DNA of 33,117 nucleotides from a bacterium. Lineage in GTDB: Bacteria > UBA8248. Both the position numbers and the translations under genes were made by a program. The notes beneath the pieces are model-generated. The model ran no database searches and was not told the origin of the DNA. It worked only from the letters and a program-made list of their open reading frames with translations. Shown piece after piece: positions 1-6,418 of the stretch. How positions within the stretch are numbered: position 1 is the first letter of the stretch; each line of letters starts with the position of its first letter. The DNA is taken from contig JAJEJD010000017.1 in NCBI GenBank assembly GCA_022828125.1, forward strand, positions 1 through 33,117, written 5' to 3'.

Positions 1-74
1 GTCAGGTCCGTCGTCAGGTACATGGCTTCAGCCCGGCGCGAGATGGGCTCATCGAAATCCATCGTGTCGCTCAT
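1..74 (-). CDS. N-terminal fragment of a protein, possibly a SAM-dependent methyltransferase (cut by window edge)
   Basis: Only the first 24 codons are inside the window; the gene runs off the left edge on the minus strand. The start is an ATG at 74, with GGAGA five bases upstream on the coding strand. The peptide opens MSDTMDFDEPISRR and continues with AEAMYLTTDL. From memory, an 'AEAMYxTPDV'-like segment often precedes the SAM-binding domain of class I methyltransferases, so that is the suggested family. The glycine-rich SAM motif itself lies outside the window, so the function is a weak inference. The start and reading direction are better supported than the name. Confidence 0.5.
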   Translation of the reverse strand, partial: MSDTMDFDEPISRRAEAMYLTTDL

Positions 75-112
75 GGGCGCTCTCCGGTCAGGGGTTCAAA
101 CGCGAGTGAGGA

Positions 113-300
113 GGGGCTTCTGAAAAAGTCTTTGCCAATGGTTTCAAGGGAACAACCCCCCCTACCCCCCCTTGTCAGGGGGGCAAGAAAAAGCAAAACC
201 CCCACAGCCCGGCGGGGGCGCATCGCCTTTTTATACCCCCCTGACAAGGGGGGGTTGGGGGGGTTGCTCTCCTTTGACAAAGACTTTTTCAACGACCCCC
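113..300. repeat. Mosaic inverted-repeat element, copy 1 (canonical form, 188 bp)
   Basis: The copy starts GGGGCTTCTGAAAAAGTCTTT and ends with the near-complement AAAGACTTTTTCAACGACCCC. Inside are long complementary arms: C7-TA-C7-TTGTCAGGGGGG on the left (about 153-183) and CCCCCCTGACAAG7-TT-G7-TTG on the right (about 235-266). The centre is about 50 bp and includes GGCGGGGGCGCATCGCC. The whole unit could fold into one long hairpin. It has no open reading frame of its own and fills most of the gap between the partial gene at 74 and the cupin gene. Confidence 0.9.
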
Positions 301-331
301 TTAGAGTCAAACCCAACCTAGTAGAGATGAA

Positions 332-485
332 GTTCACTCCCCCCTTGAGGGGGAGTCGATGAGGTGAGGGTGAACACCCGAAACCGAATCGGTGGGGGGA
401 CATGCCACAGAAAAAACTCCCCCCACCGGCGCGACTTCGGACTTCGTCCTCGTCTTGCCGACTCCCCCTCAAGGGGGGAGTTGAT
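332..485. repeat. Second class of inverted repeat, arms ACTCCCCCTTGAGGGGGAGT
   Basis: The left arm (about 332-361) and right arm (about 457-485) are inverted copies of each other, and each is itself nearly palindromic around TTGA/TCAA. An inner inverted pair, CGGTGGGGGG near 390 and CTCCCCCCACCGG near 418-430, nests inside. The same short palindrome recurs near 1065-1080 and 4294-4313, where it is joined to the main repeat family. No gene is seen in 301-551. Confidence 0.75.
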
Positions 486-551
486 TTCTCCTATTCCCTG
501 GATGGCAAAACCCTCAAGGAGGAAGTGCCCGCCCCTACGATTCGCAGACGC

Positions 552-947
552 CTATTCCCCCTTGAAATACTCTTCGTCCTCGGGCCGGGCCTTCCAGTTC
601 GGGTTGGTGGGCCATTCCTTGTGGCGCGAGAGCTTGTCTCCCCCGTAGCGCACCCGGTAGAGGAGCGTGCGCTCGGAGCCGTTGGTGTATTCATGAAGCT
701 CACCCGGGGGATGTACGATGAAGGAACCGGGGATCACGTCGACCTCGCCGGTGGGGGTCTTCATCCTGCCGCCGCCCTTGTAGCAGAAATAGATCTCCGT
801 CGCGTAGGGGTGGCAGTGGTAGGGGCTCACCTGGCCGGGTTCCCAGCAGGCCACCGTCACGTCGCCCTCCTCGTAGCGGCCCAGGATCTTCTCCACGTGC
901 TTTTCGGTGCTGAATTCCTTTTCTTTTTCCAGATCGAAAACGTGCAT
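552..947 (-). CDS. Small single-domain cupin protein
   Basis: The protein is 131 aa, one cupin beta-barrel. The metal-binding cupin motif is clear: His44 and His46 (YHCHPYATE), Glu51 and, after the usual spacer with the PGSFIVHPPGELHEY stretch, His85. This predicts a soluble mononuclear metal site, as in small dioxygenases, isomerases or sugar- and acid-binding cupins; the substrate cannot be read from the sequence. The start is ATG 947, preceded by AGGAGA on the coding strand; an upstream in-frame extension to 983 lacks a comparable ribosome-binding site. The gene is isolated on both sides by repeat elements (332-485 and 999-1356), so it is probably monocistronic. Confidence 0.85.
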   Translation of the reverse strand: MHVFDLEKEKEFSTEKHVEKILGRYEEGDVTVACWEPGQVSPYHCHPYATEIYFCYKGGGRMKTPTGEVDVIPGSFIVHPPGELHEYTNGSERTLLYRVRYGGDKLSRHKEWPTNPNWKARPEDEEYFKGE

Positions 948-998
948 CTTCTTCTCCTGTGTGTATGACTTCCGCACTAACAAAGGGAGCGCACGCGC

Positions 999-1356
999 GG
1001 CTGTAGAAAAACCGGTATGCGACCCCTACCAAGATCGTTCCCCATGAAGGAGAATTCCAAATCCACTCCCCCTTGAGGGGGCTGCTGAAAAAGCCCTTCC
1101 CGCCCGGAATTCACACCGCCGGAATGACGGCCAAAACCCGAAACAGGGCGGCGGCGCAGGCTCTCGCCTTGAAAACCAACCCCCCCTACCCCCCCTTGTC
1201 AGGGGGGTAAAAAAAGAAAGACCCCATCGTCGGGGGGCAAGAAAAAACAAAAGCCCCTCTACCGGTGGCGGGCGTCGCCTTTTCATACCCCCCTGACAAG
1301 GGGGGGTAGGGGGGGTTGCCTTTATCCCCTGACGAGGGAGACTTTTCAACAGCCCC
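999..1356. repeat. Mosaic inverted-repeat element, copy 2 (composite, about 358 bp)
   Basis: The unit from about 1078 (GGGGGCTGCTGAAAAAGCCC) to 1356 (ACTTTTCAACAGCCCC) carries the standard arms (left about 1177-1207, right about 1287-1318). It has roughly 80 bp of extra sequence between its left terminus and left arm. In front of it, 999-1077 starts GGCTGTAGAAAAACCGGTATGCG and ends in the class-2 palindrome ACTCCCCCTTGAGGGG, which runs directly into the next terminus. This front module is also present in copy 3 (4229-4311). The element ends 21 bp beyond the stop codon of the M20 peptidase gene and fills the 948-1377 gap. Confidence 0.85.
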
Positions 1357-1377
1357 GCGCGCGGCCCCATGAACTCT

Positions 1378-2742
1378 TTACAATCCGCTGAACTCCTCGC
1401 AGATGGCGGCCATCCACTTGGCCCCGTCGATGAGGTCCGCGATCTTCAGGTTCTCGTTCGCGCTGTGCGTGCGCGAGGTAATGCGGCCCACTCCGGTGGA
1501 GGACAGCGGCACCCCGAGGTGCTTCAAGACGATATACGTCGGCGTGCTGCCGTTGCCGAAGGGATTGATGATGGCGTCTTCTCCGTAGAGCCTGTGCGAC
1601 GCCGCGTTGCACGCCTTGACGATGTCGGCCTCGGGGTCGCTCTTCGCCGGGTAGGAGGTGAACAGAAGCTCCACGCCGATGTCCTCGAAGCCGTGCCTGT
1701 CCAGATGCGCGCGCACGCAGTCCTTTATCTTGTAGGGGTCCTGGTTCGGCACGAGGCGGCAGTCTATCTTGGCCCGCGCGCGGGCGGAGACGATGGTCTT
1801 CACCCCCTCGCCGGTGTAGCCGCCGTCGAAGCCCGCGATGTTGAATGTCGGGTTCGCGAGGTGGCGGCGCGGGAGGTCCTCGTCCTTCATGTCGAGCAGG
1901 AATTTCCTGAGCTCGAACTTCTCGATGCGCTCGGCTCCGTTGTAGGGCAGTACGCGGCGGATGAGCTCGTCCTCGATTTCCGTGATGGGCAGCACGTCGT
2001 CGTAGAATCCTTCCACAAGCACGTTCTCGTCCTGGTCCTTCATGGTCGAGAGCGCCCACGTCATGCGCCAGGCCGCGTTCTCGTATATCTGGGCGTTCGA
2101 GCTGTGGAAGTCCACGTTCGCCGTCCGGCAGGTGAGCTCCATGTAGCAAAGACCCTTGTTGCCGAGCGATAGCACGGGGGTGTCCACCCGCGTGGTGTTG
2201 TCCTCCCACACGCAGCCGTCCGCCGCGAGCAGGTCGGCGTTTTCCTTCACGAAGGGTTCGAGCGAGGGGCTTCCCACCTCTTCTTCCCCCTCGATGATGT
2301 ACTTGACCGAACACGGCAGCTCGCCGCGCACCGCGAGAAACGCCTCGAACGCCGCAAGGCGGCTCATGATGTTGCCCTTGTTGTCCGTCGACCCTCTCGC
2401 GATGACGGCGCCGTCGACAATCTCCGCGTCGAACGGCGGGGTGTCCCACTCCGAGAGCGGCTCGGCCGGCTGAACGTCGTAGTGGTTGTAGAAGAGAAGC
2501 GTCTTGTCCCCGCCGCCCGCAAGATTCGCGGTGAGAATCGGGTTGCCCTCGGTTTCATGGAGCGTCGTCTTAAGGCCCGAGCGCGCCACGCGGGCCTCCA
2601 GAAGGGCCGCCATCTCCCTGATCCCGACGTTGGTCGTCGAGATGCTCGGCTGGCGGCAGAGTTCCTGCAGATCGGCCACGAAGCGATCCGCGTTCTCGTC
2701 GATATAGTCCAGTACGGCGCTAAAGTCTTTCCCCTCGCTCAT
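1378..2742 (-). CDS. M20 family metallopeptidase (carnosinase/ArgE-DapE superfamily)
   Basis: The protein is 454 aa, a usual length for two-domain di-zinc M20 hydrolases that cleave small peptides or N-acyl amino acids in the cytoplasm. Visible signature residues are His87 and Asp89 in NHYDVQP, bridging Asp120 in ARGSTDNKGN, the catalytic/metal Glu cluster 153-155 in EGEEEVGSPS, and a C-terminal metal His426 in SRTHSANEN. The middle section (FDGGYTGEGVKT onward) is the lid or dimerisation domain. ATG 2742 has GGAG about eight bases upstream; a GTG one codon earlier (2745) cannot be excluded. The gene is divergent from hydrolase A with a 183-bp shared upstream region. The exact substrate is not determinable; HYDVQP is typical of the CNDP-like dipeptidase subgroup. 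Confidence 0.93.
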   Translation of the reverse strand: MSEGKDFSAVLDYIDENADRFVADLQELCRQPSISTTNVGIREMAALLEARVARSGLKTTLHETEGNPILTANLAGGGDKTLLFYNHYDVQPAEPLSEWDTPPFDAEIVDGAVIARGSTDNKGNIMSRLAAFEAFLAVRGELPCSVKYIIEGEEEVGSPSLEPFVKENADLLAADGCVWEDNTTRVDTPVLSLGNKGLCYMELTCRTANVDFHSSNAQIYENAAWRMTWALSTMKDQDENVLVEGFYDDVLPITEIEDELIRRVLPYNGAERIEKFELRKFLLDMKDEDLPRRHLANPTFNIAGFDGGYTGEGVKTIVSARARAKIDCRLVPNQDPYKIKDCVRAHLDRHGFEDIGVELLFTSYPAKSDPEADIVKACNAASHRLYGEDAIINPFGNGSTPTYIVLKHLGVPLSSTGVGRITSRTHSANENLKIADLIDGAKWMAAICEEFSGL

Positions 2743-2786
2743 CACACACTCCTCATCCTCGAGACGCCCGCGGTCGGCTCTTCGGT

Positions 2787-2816
2787 TTGATTATCAGCGT
2801 GGAACAAAGATATGAT
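2787..2816 (+). promoter_or_regulatory. Candidate sigma70-type promoter for hydrolase A
   Basis: TTGATT (2787-2792), an 18-nt spacer and TATGAT (2811-2816) lie about 110 bp upstream of the ATG at 2926. The -10 matches the consensus at five of six positions and the -35 at four of six. This is found by eye only. Confidence 0.35.
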
Positions 2817-2925
2817 CCCGTGCGCTTACATTCAACCCGAAAACCCGCATTCGCGCGACTCAGACCCGGGCGTCTCGCCTCGTGGATTCCGACGCGTTCC
2901 GAATGCGACGCGAAGGAGGTTCCAC

Positions 2926-4101
2926 ATGCCCGAAGCACCCGCGAACACGAACTGGTACACGTACTTTCCCGAGGACTACCGCTGGTCGGCCGCCATCTGC
3001 GGCATGGTGTCGAGCGCGCAGTGGGGCGGAACGGAAATCGGCGAGGTCGACAAGGTCTGCCGCCGCCTCTACAAGAAACTCGGCGACGACAACCTGTGGT
3101 TCCGCGAGTGGGATCGCATGGGCGATACCGTGCGCGATCTGGGCCGCGCCGCCGAGCGCAAGAAGCAGAACCTCTCCGCCGCCACCCACTACAAGCGCGC
3201 CACCTGCTACTACCAGATGGGCGAGCGCTTCCGGACGCCCAAGGACAAGCGCGCGGTCGCCACGTTCAAGAAATCGCTCGACACCTTCCGCCGCTTCGTG
3301 CGCCTGACGGACAGGCCCCGAATCGAGGCCGTGGAAGTCCCCTTCGAGGGCAGAAAGAAACTCCCCGGCTATCTCGTGCACGCGGAGAACACGCGGAAGA
3401 GAAAGCCCCCCGTCGTCGTCTTCTTCGACGGGCTCGACGTGACGAAGGAGCTCCAGTTCACGCGCGGCGTGGAAGATCTGGTGCGCCGGGGCATGAGCTG
3501 TCTGGTGATGGACGGCCCCGGCACGGGCGAGGCCATCCGCCTGCGCAACATCTACCTGCGGCCGGACTATGAGGTCGCGGGCTCTGCCGCGCTCGACTAT
3601 CTCGAAACCAGAAACGACGTGGACGCCAGGAACGCCGGCGTCATGGCGGTCAGCCTGGGCGGCTACTACGCGCCGCGCATCGCCAGCATGGAGCATAGAT
3701 ATAAGGCGTGCCTCGCCTGGGGGGCGATCTGGGACTACCACGCCACCTGGAAAAAGCGCATCGAGGCGTCCTTCAAGGCGGAGCTCTCCGTGCCGGGCCA
3801 TCACATCCAGTGGATCCTGAACGCCGACTCGCTCGACGACGCCTTGCTCAAGCTCGAGGGCTTCAGGCTCGACGGCGTCGTGCAGAACATGCGCTGTCCC
3901 TTCCTCGTCACGCACGGGGCGGACGACAAGCAGATCCCGCTCCGAGACGCCAAGGCGCTCTATAACGCCGTGGGTTCCAAGGACAAGACGCTCAAGGTCT
4001 TCACCGTGAAGGAAGGCGGCTCCCAGCACTGCCAGCGCGACAACTACGCCATCGGCACGGCCTACATGTTCGACTGGCTCCAGGAGAAACTCTGCGGGTA
4101 G
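2926..4101 (+). CDS. Alpha/beta hydrolase with N-terminal helical domain, FrsA/DUF1100-like (paralogue A)
   Basis: The protein is 391 aa. ATG 2926 has a perfect AAGGAGGT six bases upstream, which decides the start against a longer reading from 2812. Residues 1-135 form a mostly helical domain beginning WYTYFPEDYRWS; 136-391 are the hydrolase fold. The predicted triad is Ser243 (AVSLGGYYAP), Asp334 (HGADDKQIP) and His368 (GGSQHC); the FFDGLD segment at 167 probably supplies the oxyanion hole. The layout resembles the family containing FrsA-like proteins and 2,6-dihydroxypseudooxynicotine hydrolase, a C-C bond hydrolase. The substrate here is unknown. Two close paralogues lie at 6419-7603 and 31071-32246. 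The gene is followed by repeats, so it is probably a single-gene unit. Confidence 0.9.
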   Translation: MPEAPANTNWYTYFPEDYRWSAAICGMVSSAQWGGTEIGEVDKVCRRLYKKLGDDNLWFREWDRMGDTVRDLGRAAERKKQNLSAATHYKRATCYYQMGERFRTPKDKRAVATFKKSLDTFRRFVRLTDRPRIEAVEVPFEGRKKLPGYLVHAENTRKRKPPVVVFFDGLDVTKELQFTRGVEDLVRRGMSCLVMDGPGTGEAIRLRNIYLRPDYEVAGSAALDYLETRNDVDARNAGVMAVSLGGYYAPRIASMEHRYKACLAWGAIWDYHATWKKRIEASFKAELSVPGHHIQWILNADSLDDALLKLEGFRLDGVVQNMRCPFLVTHGADDKQIPLRDAKALYNAVGSKDKTLKVFTVKEGGSQHCQRDNYAIGTAYMFDWLQEKLCG

Positions 4102-4130
4102 GGGGGATGTTCGCGTGATGCGGTGGTGGC

Positions 4131-4224
4131 TGTAGGGACAGGCCCCTGCGCCTGTCCTGAGGTCGCTGCCCCAGGACGTCCCCCGTGATCGCTTTTGCAG
4201 GGACAGGTCGCGACCTGTCCCTGC
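4131..4224. repeat. 28-bp palindrome family: one degenerate and one perfect copy
   Basis: At 4197-4224 there is a perfect 28-bp palindrome, GCAGGGACAGGTCG followed by its complement, centred on TCGCGA. At 4131-4158 an imperfect relative, GTAGGGACAGGCCCC followed by TGCGCCTGTCC, lies 38 bp upstream. Both are downstream of hydrolase A and directly before repeat copy 3. A transcript would form a strong hairpin, but no T-tract follows. Confidence 0.8.
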
Positions 4225-4226
4225 GG

Positions 4227-4478
4227 GGGGCTGTTGAAAAAACCGGTATGCGGCCTTTACGAAGATTGCTTTTCACCGACGAGAATATCAAATCAACTCC
4301 CCCCTTGAGGGGGATACCCCATAAGGCAACCCCCCCTACCCCCCCTTGTCAGGGGGGCAAGAAAAAGCAAAACCCTCTCAGCCCGGCGGGGGCGCATCGC
4401 CTTTTTATACCCCCCTGACAAGGGGGGGGTAGGGGGGTTGCCTTTGTCCCCTGACAAGAAGGGGTTTTTCAACAGCCC
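4227..4478. repeat. Mosaic inverted-repeat element, copy 3 (252 bp), abutting a start codon
   Basis: The copy starts GGGGCTGTTGAAAA and ends TTTTTCAACAGCCC at 4478, immediately before the ATG at 4479. The front module (CCGGTATGCGGCCTTTACGAAG, then the ACTCCCCCCTTGAGGGGG palindrome) matches that of copy 2. Then come the standard arms (left about 4327-4358, right about 4410-4441) around the GGCGGGGGCGCATCGCC centre. The orientation of the centre is the same as in copy 1. Confidence 0.9.
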
Positions 4479-5405
4479 ATGACCATCTTCCACACCCACG
4501 TCATCGTCGACTGGTCGGCGCGCTCGAAACCGAGCCCCGCCCGTCCCACCAAGGACGCCATCTGGTGGGCCGCAGCTAAAGACGGCGTGGTGGACGAACC
4601 CGTCTACGCCCGCACCCGTCACGACGCCGTGGAACGCATAGCCGATCTCATCGCCACGGAACTCGACGCCGACCGCCGCGCATTGATCGGTTTCGATTTT
4701 CCCTTCGGATATCCGGCGGGGGTCGCCGCGCACCTGACGGGCGAGGCATCGGCTTTCGCTCTATGGAACTGGCTGGCGGCCCGCATTGAAGATAGAGAGA
4801 ACAACGCCAACAACCGCTATCAAATCGCGCAAGAGATCAACCGCTCTTATCCAGGAATCGGCCCCTTCTGGGGCCGCCCGGAAAGCTGGCGATTCCCGGA
4901 CGTGCCGACACGCGAATCGCGGCGCACGGGTCGCGACGCCCACCCGCCCGAGCGCCGCATCGCCGACTCCCAAGCCAAAGGCGCCAAGACCGTCTGGCAA
5001 CTGGCCTACGCCGGCTCTGTCGGTTCACAGGTGCTCCTCGGCCTACCAACTCTCAAGCGCCTCATCGAGCATCCACTCATGGAAGGCCGCCTCGCCGTCT
5101 GGCCCTTCGATACAGGTTTGCGAGCGCCGGAATCGCCCGCCGTCATTGCCGAAATCTACCCCTCTCTCCTCAGGCGAGAGATTGAAGAGCGATTGGGTGA
5201 GGGTGAAATACCGGACGCCGCGCAGGTTCGCGTAAACGCGGAGGCCTTCGCCAGGCTCGACTTACAGGGCGGCTTCGCGCCCCTGTTCGAGGGCGCTCCT
5301 TATCTCGACGCAGAGGAGCGCCGCATCATCGAAACCGAAGAAGCCTGGATTCTCGGCCTCGGTCATGAAGAGGCGCTCAGAAAGGCGCTGGGCCGATATT
5401 TGTAG
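4479..5405 (+). CDS. DUF429-like 'VDWS' protein, possible RNase H-like fold
   Basis: The protein is 308 aa. The N-terminus HVIVDWSARS (Asp11) and the segment LIGFDFPFGYPAG (Asp73) place conserved acids on predicted beta strands, as in DUF429/RNase H-like predicted nucleases. Further conserved-looking blocks are LWNWLAARIED, YPGIGPFWG, WQLAYAGSVGSQVLLGLPTL and AVWPF. From memory, alphaproteobacterial homologues carry the label 'molybdopterin-guanine dinucleotide synthesis', which has no support in this sequence. The ATG lies directly after repeat copy 3; the nearest purine-rich stretch (GAAGGGG) is about 15 bases upstream and inside the repeat, so the initiation signals may come from the element. 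The function is unknown. The gene converges on the toxin gene. Confidence 0.8.
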   Translation: MTIFHTHVIVDWSARSKPSPARPTKDAIWWAAAKDGVVDEPVYARTRHDAVERIADLIATELDADRRALIGFDFPFGYPAGVAAHLTGEASAFALWNWLAARIEDRENNANNRYQIAQEINRSYPGIGPFWGRPESWRFPDVPTRESRRTGRDAHPPERRIADSQAKGAKTVWQLAYAGSVGSQVLLGLPTLKRLIEHPLMEGRLAVWPFDTGLRAPESPAVIAEIYPSLLRREIEERLGEGEIPDAAQVRVNAEAFARLDLQGGFAPLFEGAPYLDAEERRIIETEEAWILGLGHEEALRKALGRYL

Positions 5406-5429
5406 GGGCGGCTCGTGAAAGGAATACCC

Positions 5430-5852
5430 TCACGCGCCCGCCCATGGGTCTATCACTTGAATACCGGTGTCGGAAAAATCCCGAACGTTGCGCGTCGCCA
5501 CGGACATTCCACGCGCGATAGCGATCGCCGCGATCTGGCAATCCGGCTGCGAGACCGGACGCCCGATGACGCGCCGGGCGGCTGCAACCTCCGCATAGGC
5601 GCGTGCCGCTTCGCTGTCGAACGGCAGAACGCGGTGTGCAAATAAATCCCCGAGAGTTTGCTCGAAGGTGTCCACAAGACCCCGGCGGCGCGCGCCTTCG
5701 GGCAAAAAGGCGATCCCAGCGCGGATTTCAGCCTCCGTAATCGCCGTCACGAACAACTCCCGTAACAGCTGGTTGTCCACCCAAGCGAGAACATCCGGAT
5801 TCGGGGAATCGCGCATCAATTCGGACACCACGTTCGTATCGAGCAATACCAT
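5430..5852 (-). CDS. fitB: PIN-domain toxin, FitB/VapC family
   Basis: The protein is 140 aa, the typical PIN ribonuclease length. Acidic active-site residues are visible: Asp5 (MVLLDTNVVSEL), Glu42 (ITEAEIRAGI), Asp104 (QPDCQIAAIAI) and the Asp125 region (VATRNVRDF). The PEGARRR, HRVLPFD and QVIDPW segments are FitB-like. It should be a Mg-dependent RNA-cleaving toxin neutralised by the antitoxin encoded just upstream. ATG 5852 follows the antitoxin stop by 9 nt, with GAGGGGCGG as the ribosome-binding site; a GTG one codon earlier is an alternative. All catalytic acids are present, so the gene looks intact. Confidence 0.93.
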   Translation of the reverse strand: MVLLDTNVVSELMRDSPNPDVLAWVDNQLLRELFVTAITEAEIRAGIAFLPEGARRRGLVDTFEQTLGDLFAHRVLPFDSEAARAYAEVAAARRVIGRPVSQPDCQIAAIAIARGMSVATRNVRDFSDTGIQVIDPWAGA

Positions 5853-5861
5853 CACCGCCCC

Positions 5862-6107
5862 TCAATCGAAGCGGGGCGGTTCACGCATCGGCTCGCGTGG
5901 CGGCAACTCCAACTCGACACCGCCGAAAGGTTTGAACCGTTCGTGGATCGCCGTCCCCAAACCTTTCACGGGCACTTCTTCCCGCCCGACCGCCTCGCGC
6001 AGGATCACCCGCGCCTCTTCTTCCATCGAACGTCCGTTCTCCGCCGCACGCACGCGAAGGCGCGTTTTCACGTCGTCGTCGAGATTGCGGATTGTAATGC
6101 TAGCCAT
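5862..6107 (-). CDS. fitA: Ribbon-helix-helix antitoxin, FitA-like
   Basis: The protein is 81 aa. MASITIRNLDDDVKTRLRVR followed by AAENGRSMEEEARVIL is the classic RHH DNA-binding domain (residues 1-40). The C-terminal half (about 41-81), rich in Pro and Glu, is the expected toxin-binding tail. AGGAGA lies eight bases before ATG 6107. It is the first gene of a two-gene operon with the PIN toxin, and such antitoxins usually repress their own promoter; a palindrome at 6149-6163 is a candidate operator. Confidence 0.92.
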   Translation of the reverse strand: MASITIRNLDDDVKTRLRVRAAENGRSMEEEARVILREAVGREEVPVKGLGTAIHERFKPFGGVELELPPREPMREPPRFD

Positions 6108-6148
6108 TGTTATCTCCTTTCACTATATAGCATTCTAATACATATAAT

Positions 6149-6163
6149 GATTGCAATGCAATC
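6149..6163. promoter_or_regulatory. Candidate operator of the FitAB-type operon
   Basis: GATTGCA-A-TGCAATC is a perfect inverted repeat with 7-bp arms and a 1-bp centre, about 42 bp upstream of the antitoxin start. The surrounding 6120-6150 is the most AT-rich DNA nearby (TATATAG, ATTCTAATACATATAATG), as expected for a promoter. Autorepression by the RHH antitoxin is inferred from family behaviour. Confidence 0.45.
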
Positions 6164-6212
6164 GCATAAAGCGCAACCCATTTGAACTGTTTTACCATTC
6201 GAGGCTGCCTCT

Positions 6213-6240
6213 GTAGGGACAAGTTGCGGACTGTCCCTAC
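6213..6240. repeat. 28-bp palindrome family, degenerate copy
   Basis: GTAGGGACAAGTTG followed by CGGACTGTCCCTAC keeps the outer nine bases of each arm and has lost the inner symmetry. It lies between the divergent antitoxin and hydrolase B genes. Apart from this palindrome and the operator candidate, nothing else was recognised in 6108-6418. Confidence 0.7.
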
Positions 6241-6418
6241 ACCGATGACGCAAAGAACGGCGCTGTGATATATTTCCCGCCACTGGGACAACGACACGAG
6301 GAAGCCTGAATTTCGAAGAACGCACGGATTCCAGAATCCGCTTTTCTCGATTTTCCTGCGCCGGCCCTCAACAGATACTTGCACGATAATCTTCTACTTC
6401 TCGCAAGGAGAACGCCTC

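Noticed and set aside
113-300. Complete insertion sequence
   Set aside because: The repeat copies have inverted ends but no transposase or remnant of one was found anywhere in the window.
2926-4101. Naming the hydrolases as 2,6-dihydroxypseudooxynicotine hydrolase (nicotine degradation)
   Set aside because: Only the general fold and triad match by eye; no other nicotine-pathway gene is present.
4185-4418. Short open frames inside the repeat elements (also 71-472, 1026-1370, 11088-11291, 12827-13375, 19135-19497)
   Set aside because: They translate the poly-C and poly-G arms into peptides such as ATPPTPPCQGG; they are by-products of the repeats, with no ribosome-binding sites.
4479-5405. Molybdenum cofactor (MGD) synthesis role for the VDWS protein
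   Set aside because: That label exists for homologues by annotation transfer only; no nucleotide-binding or cofactor motif supports it.
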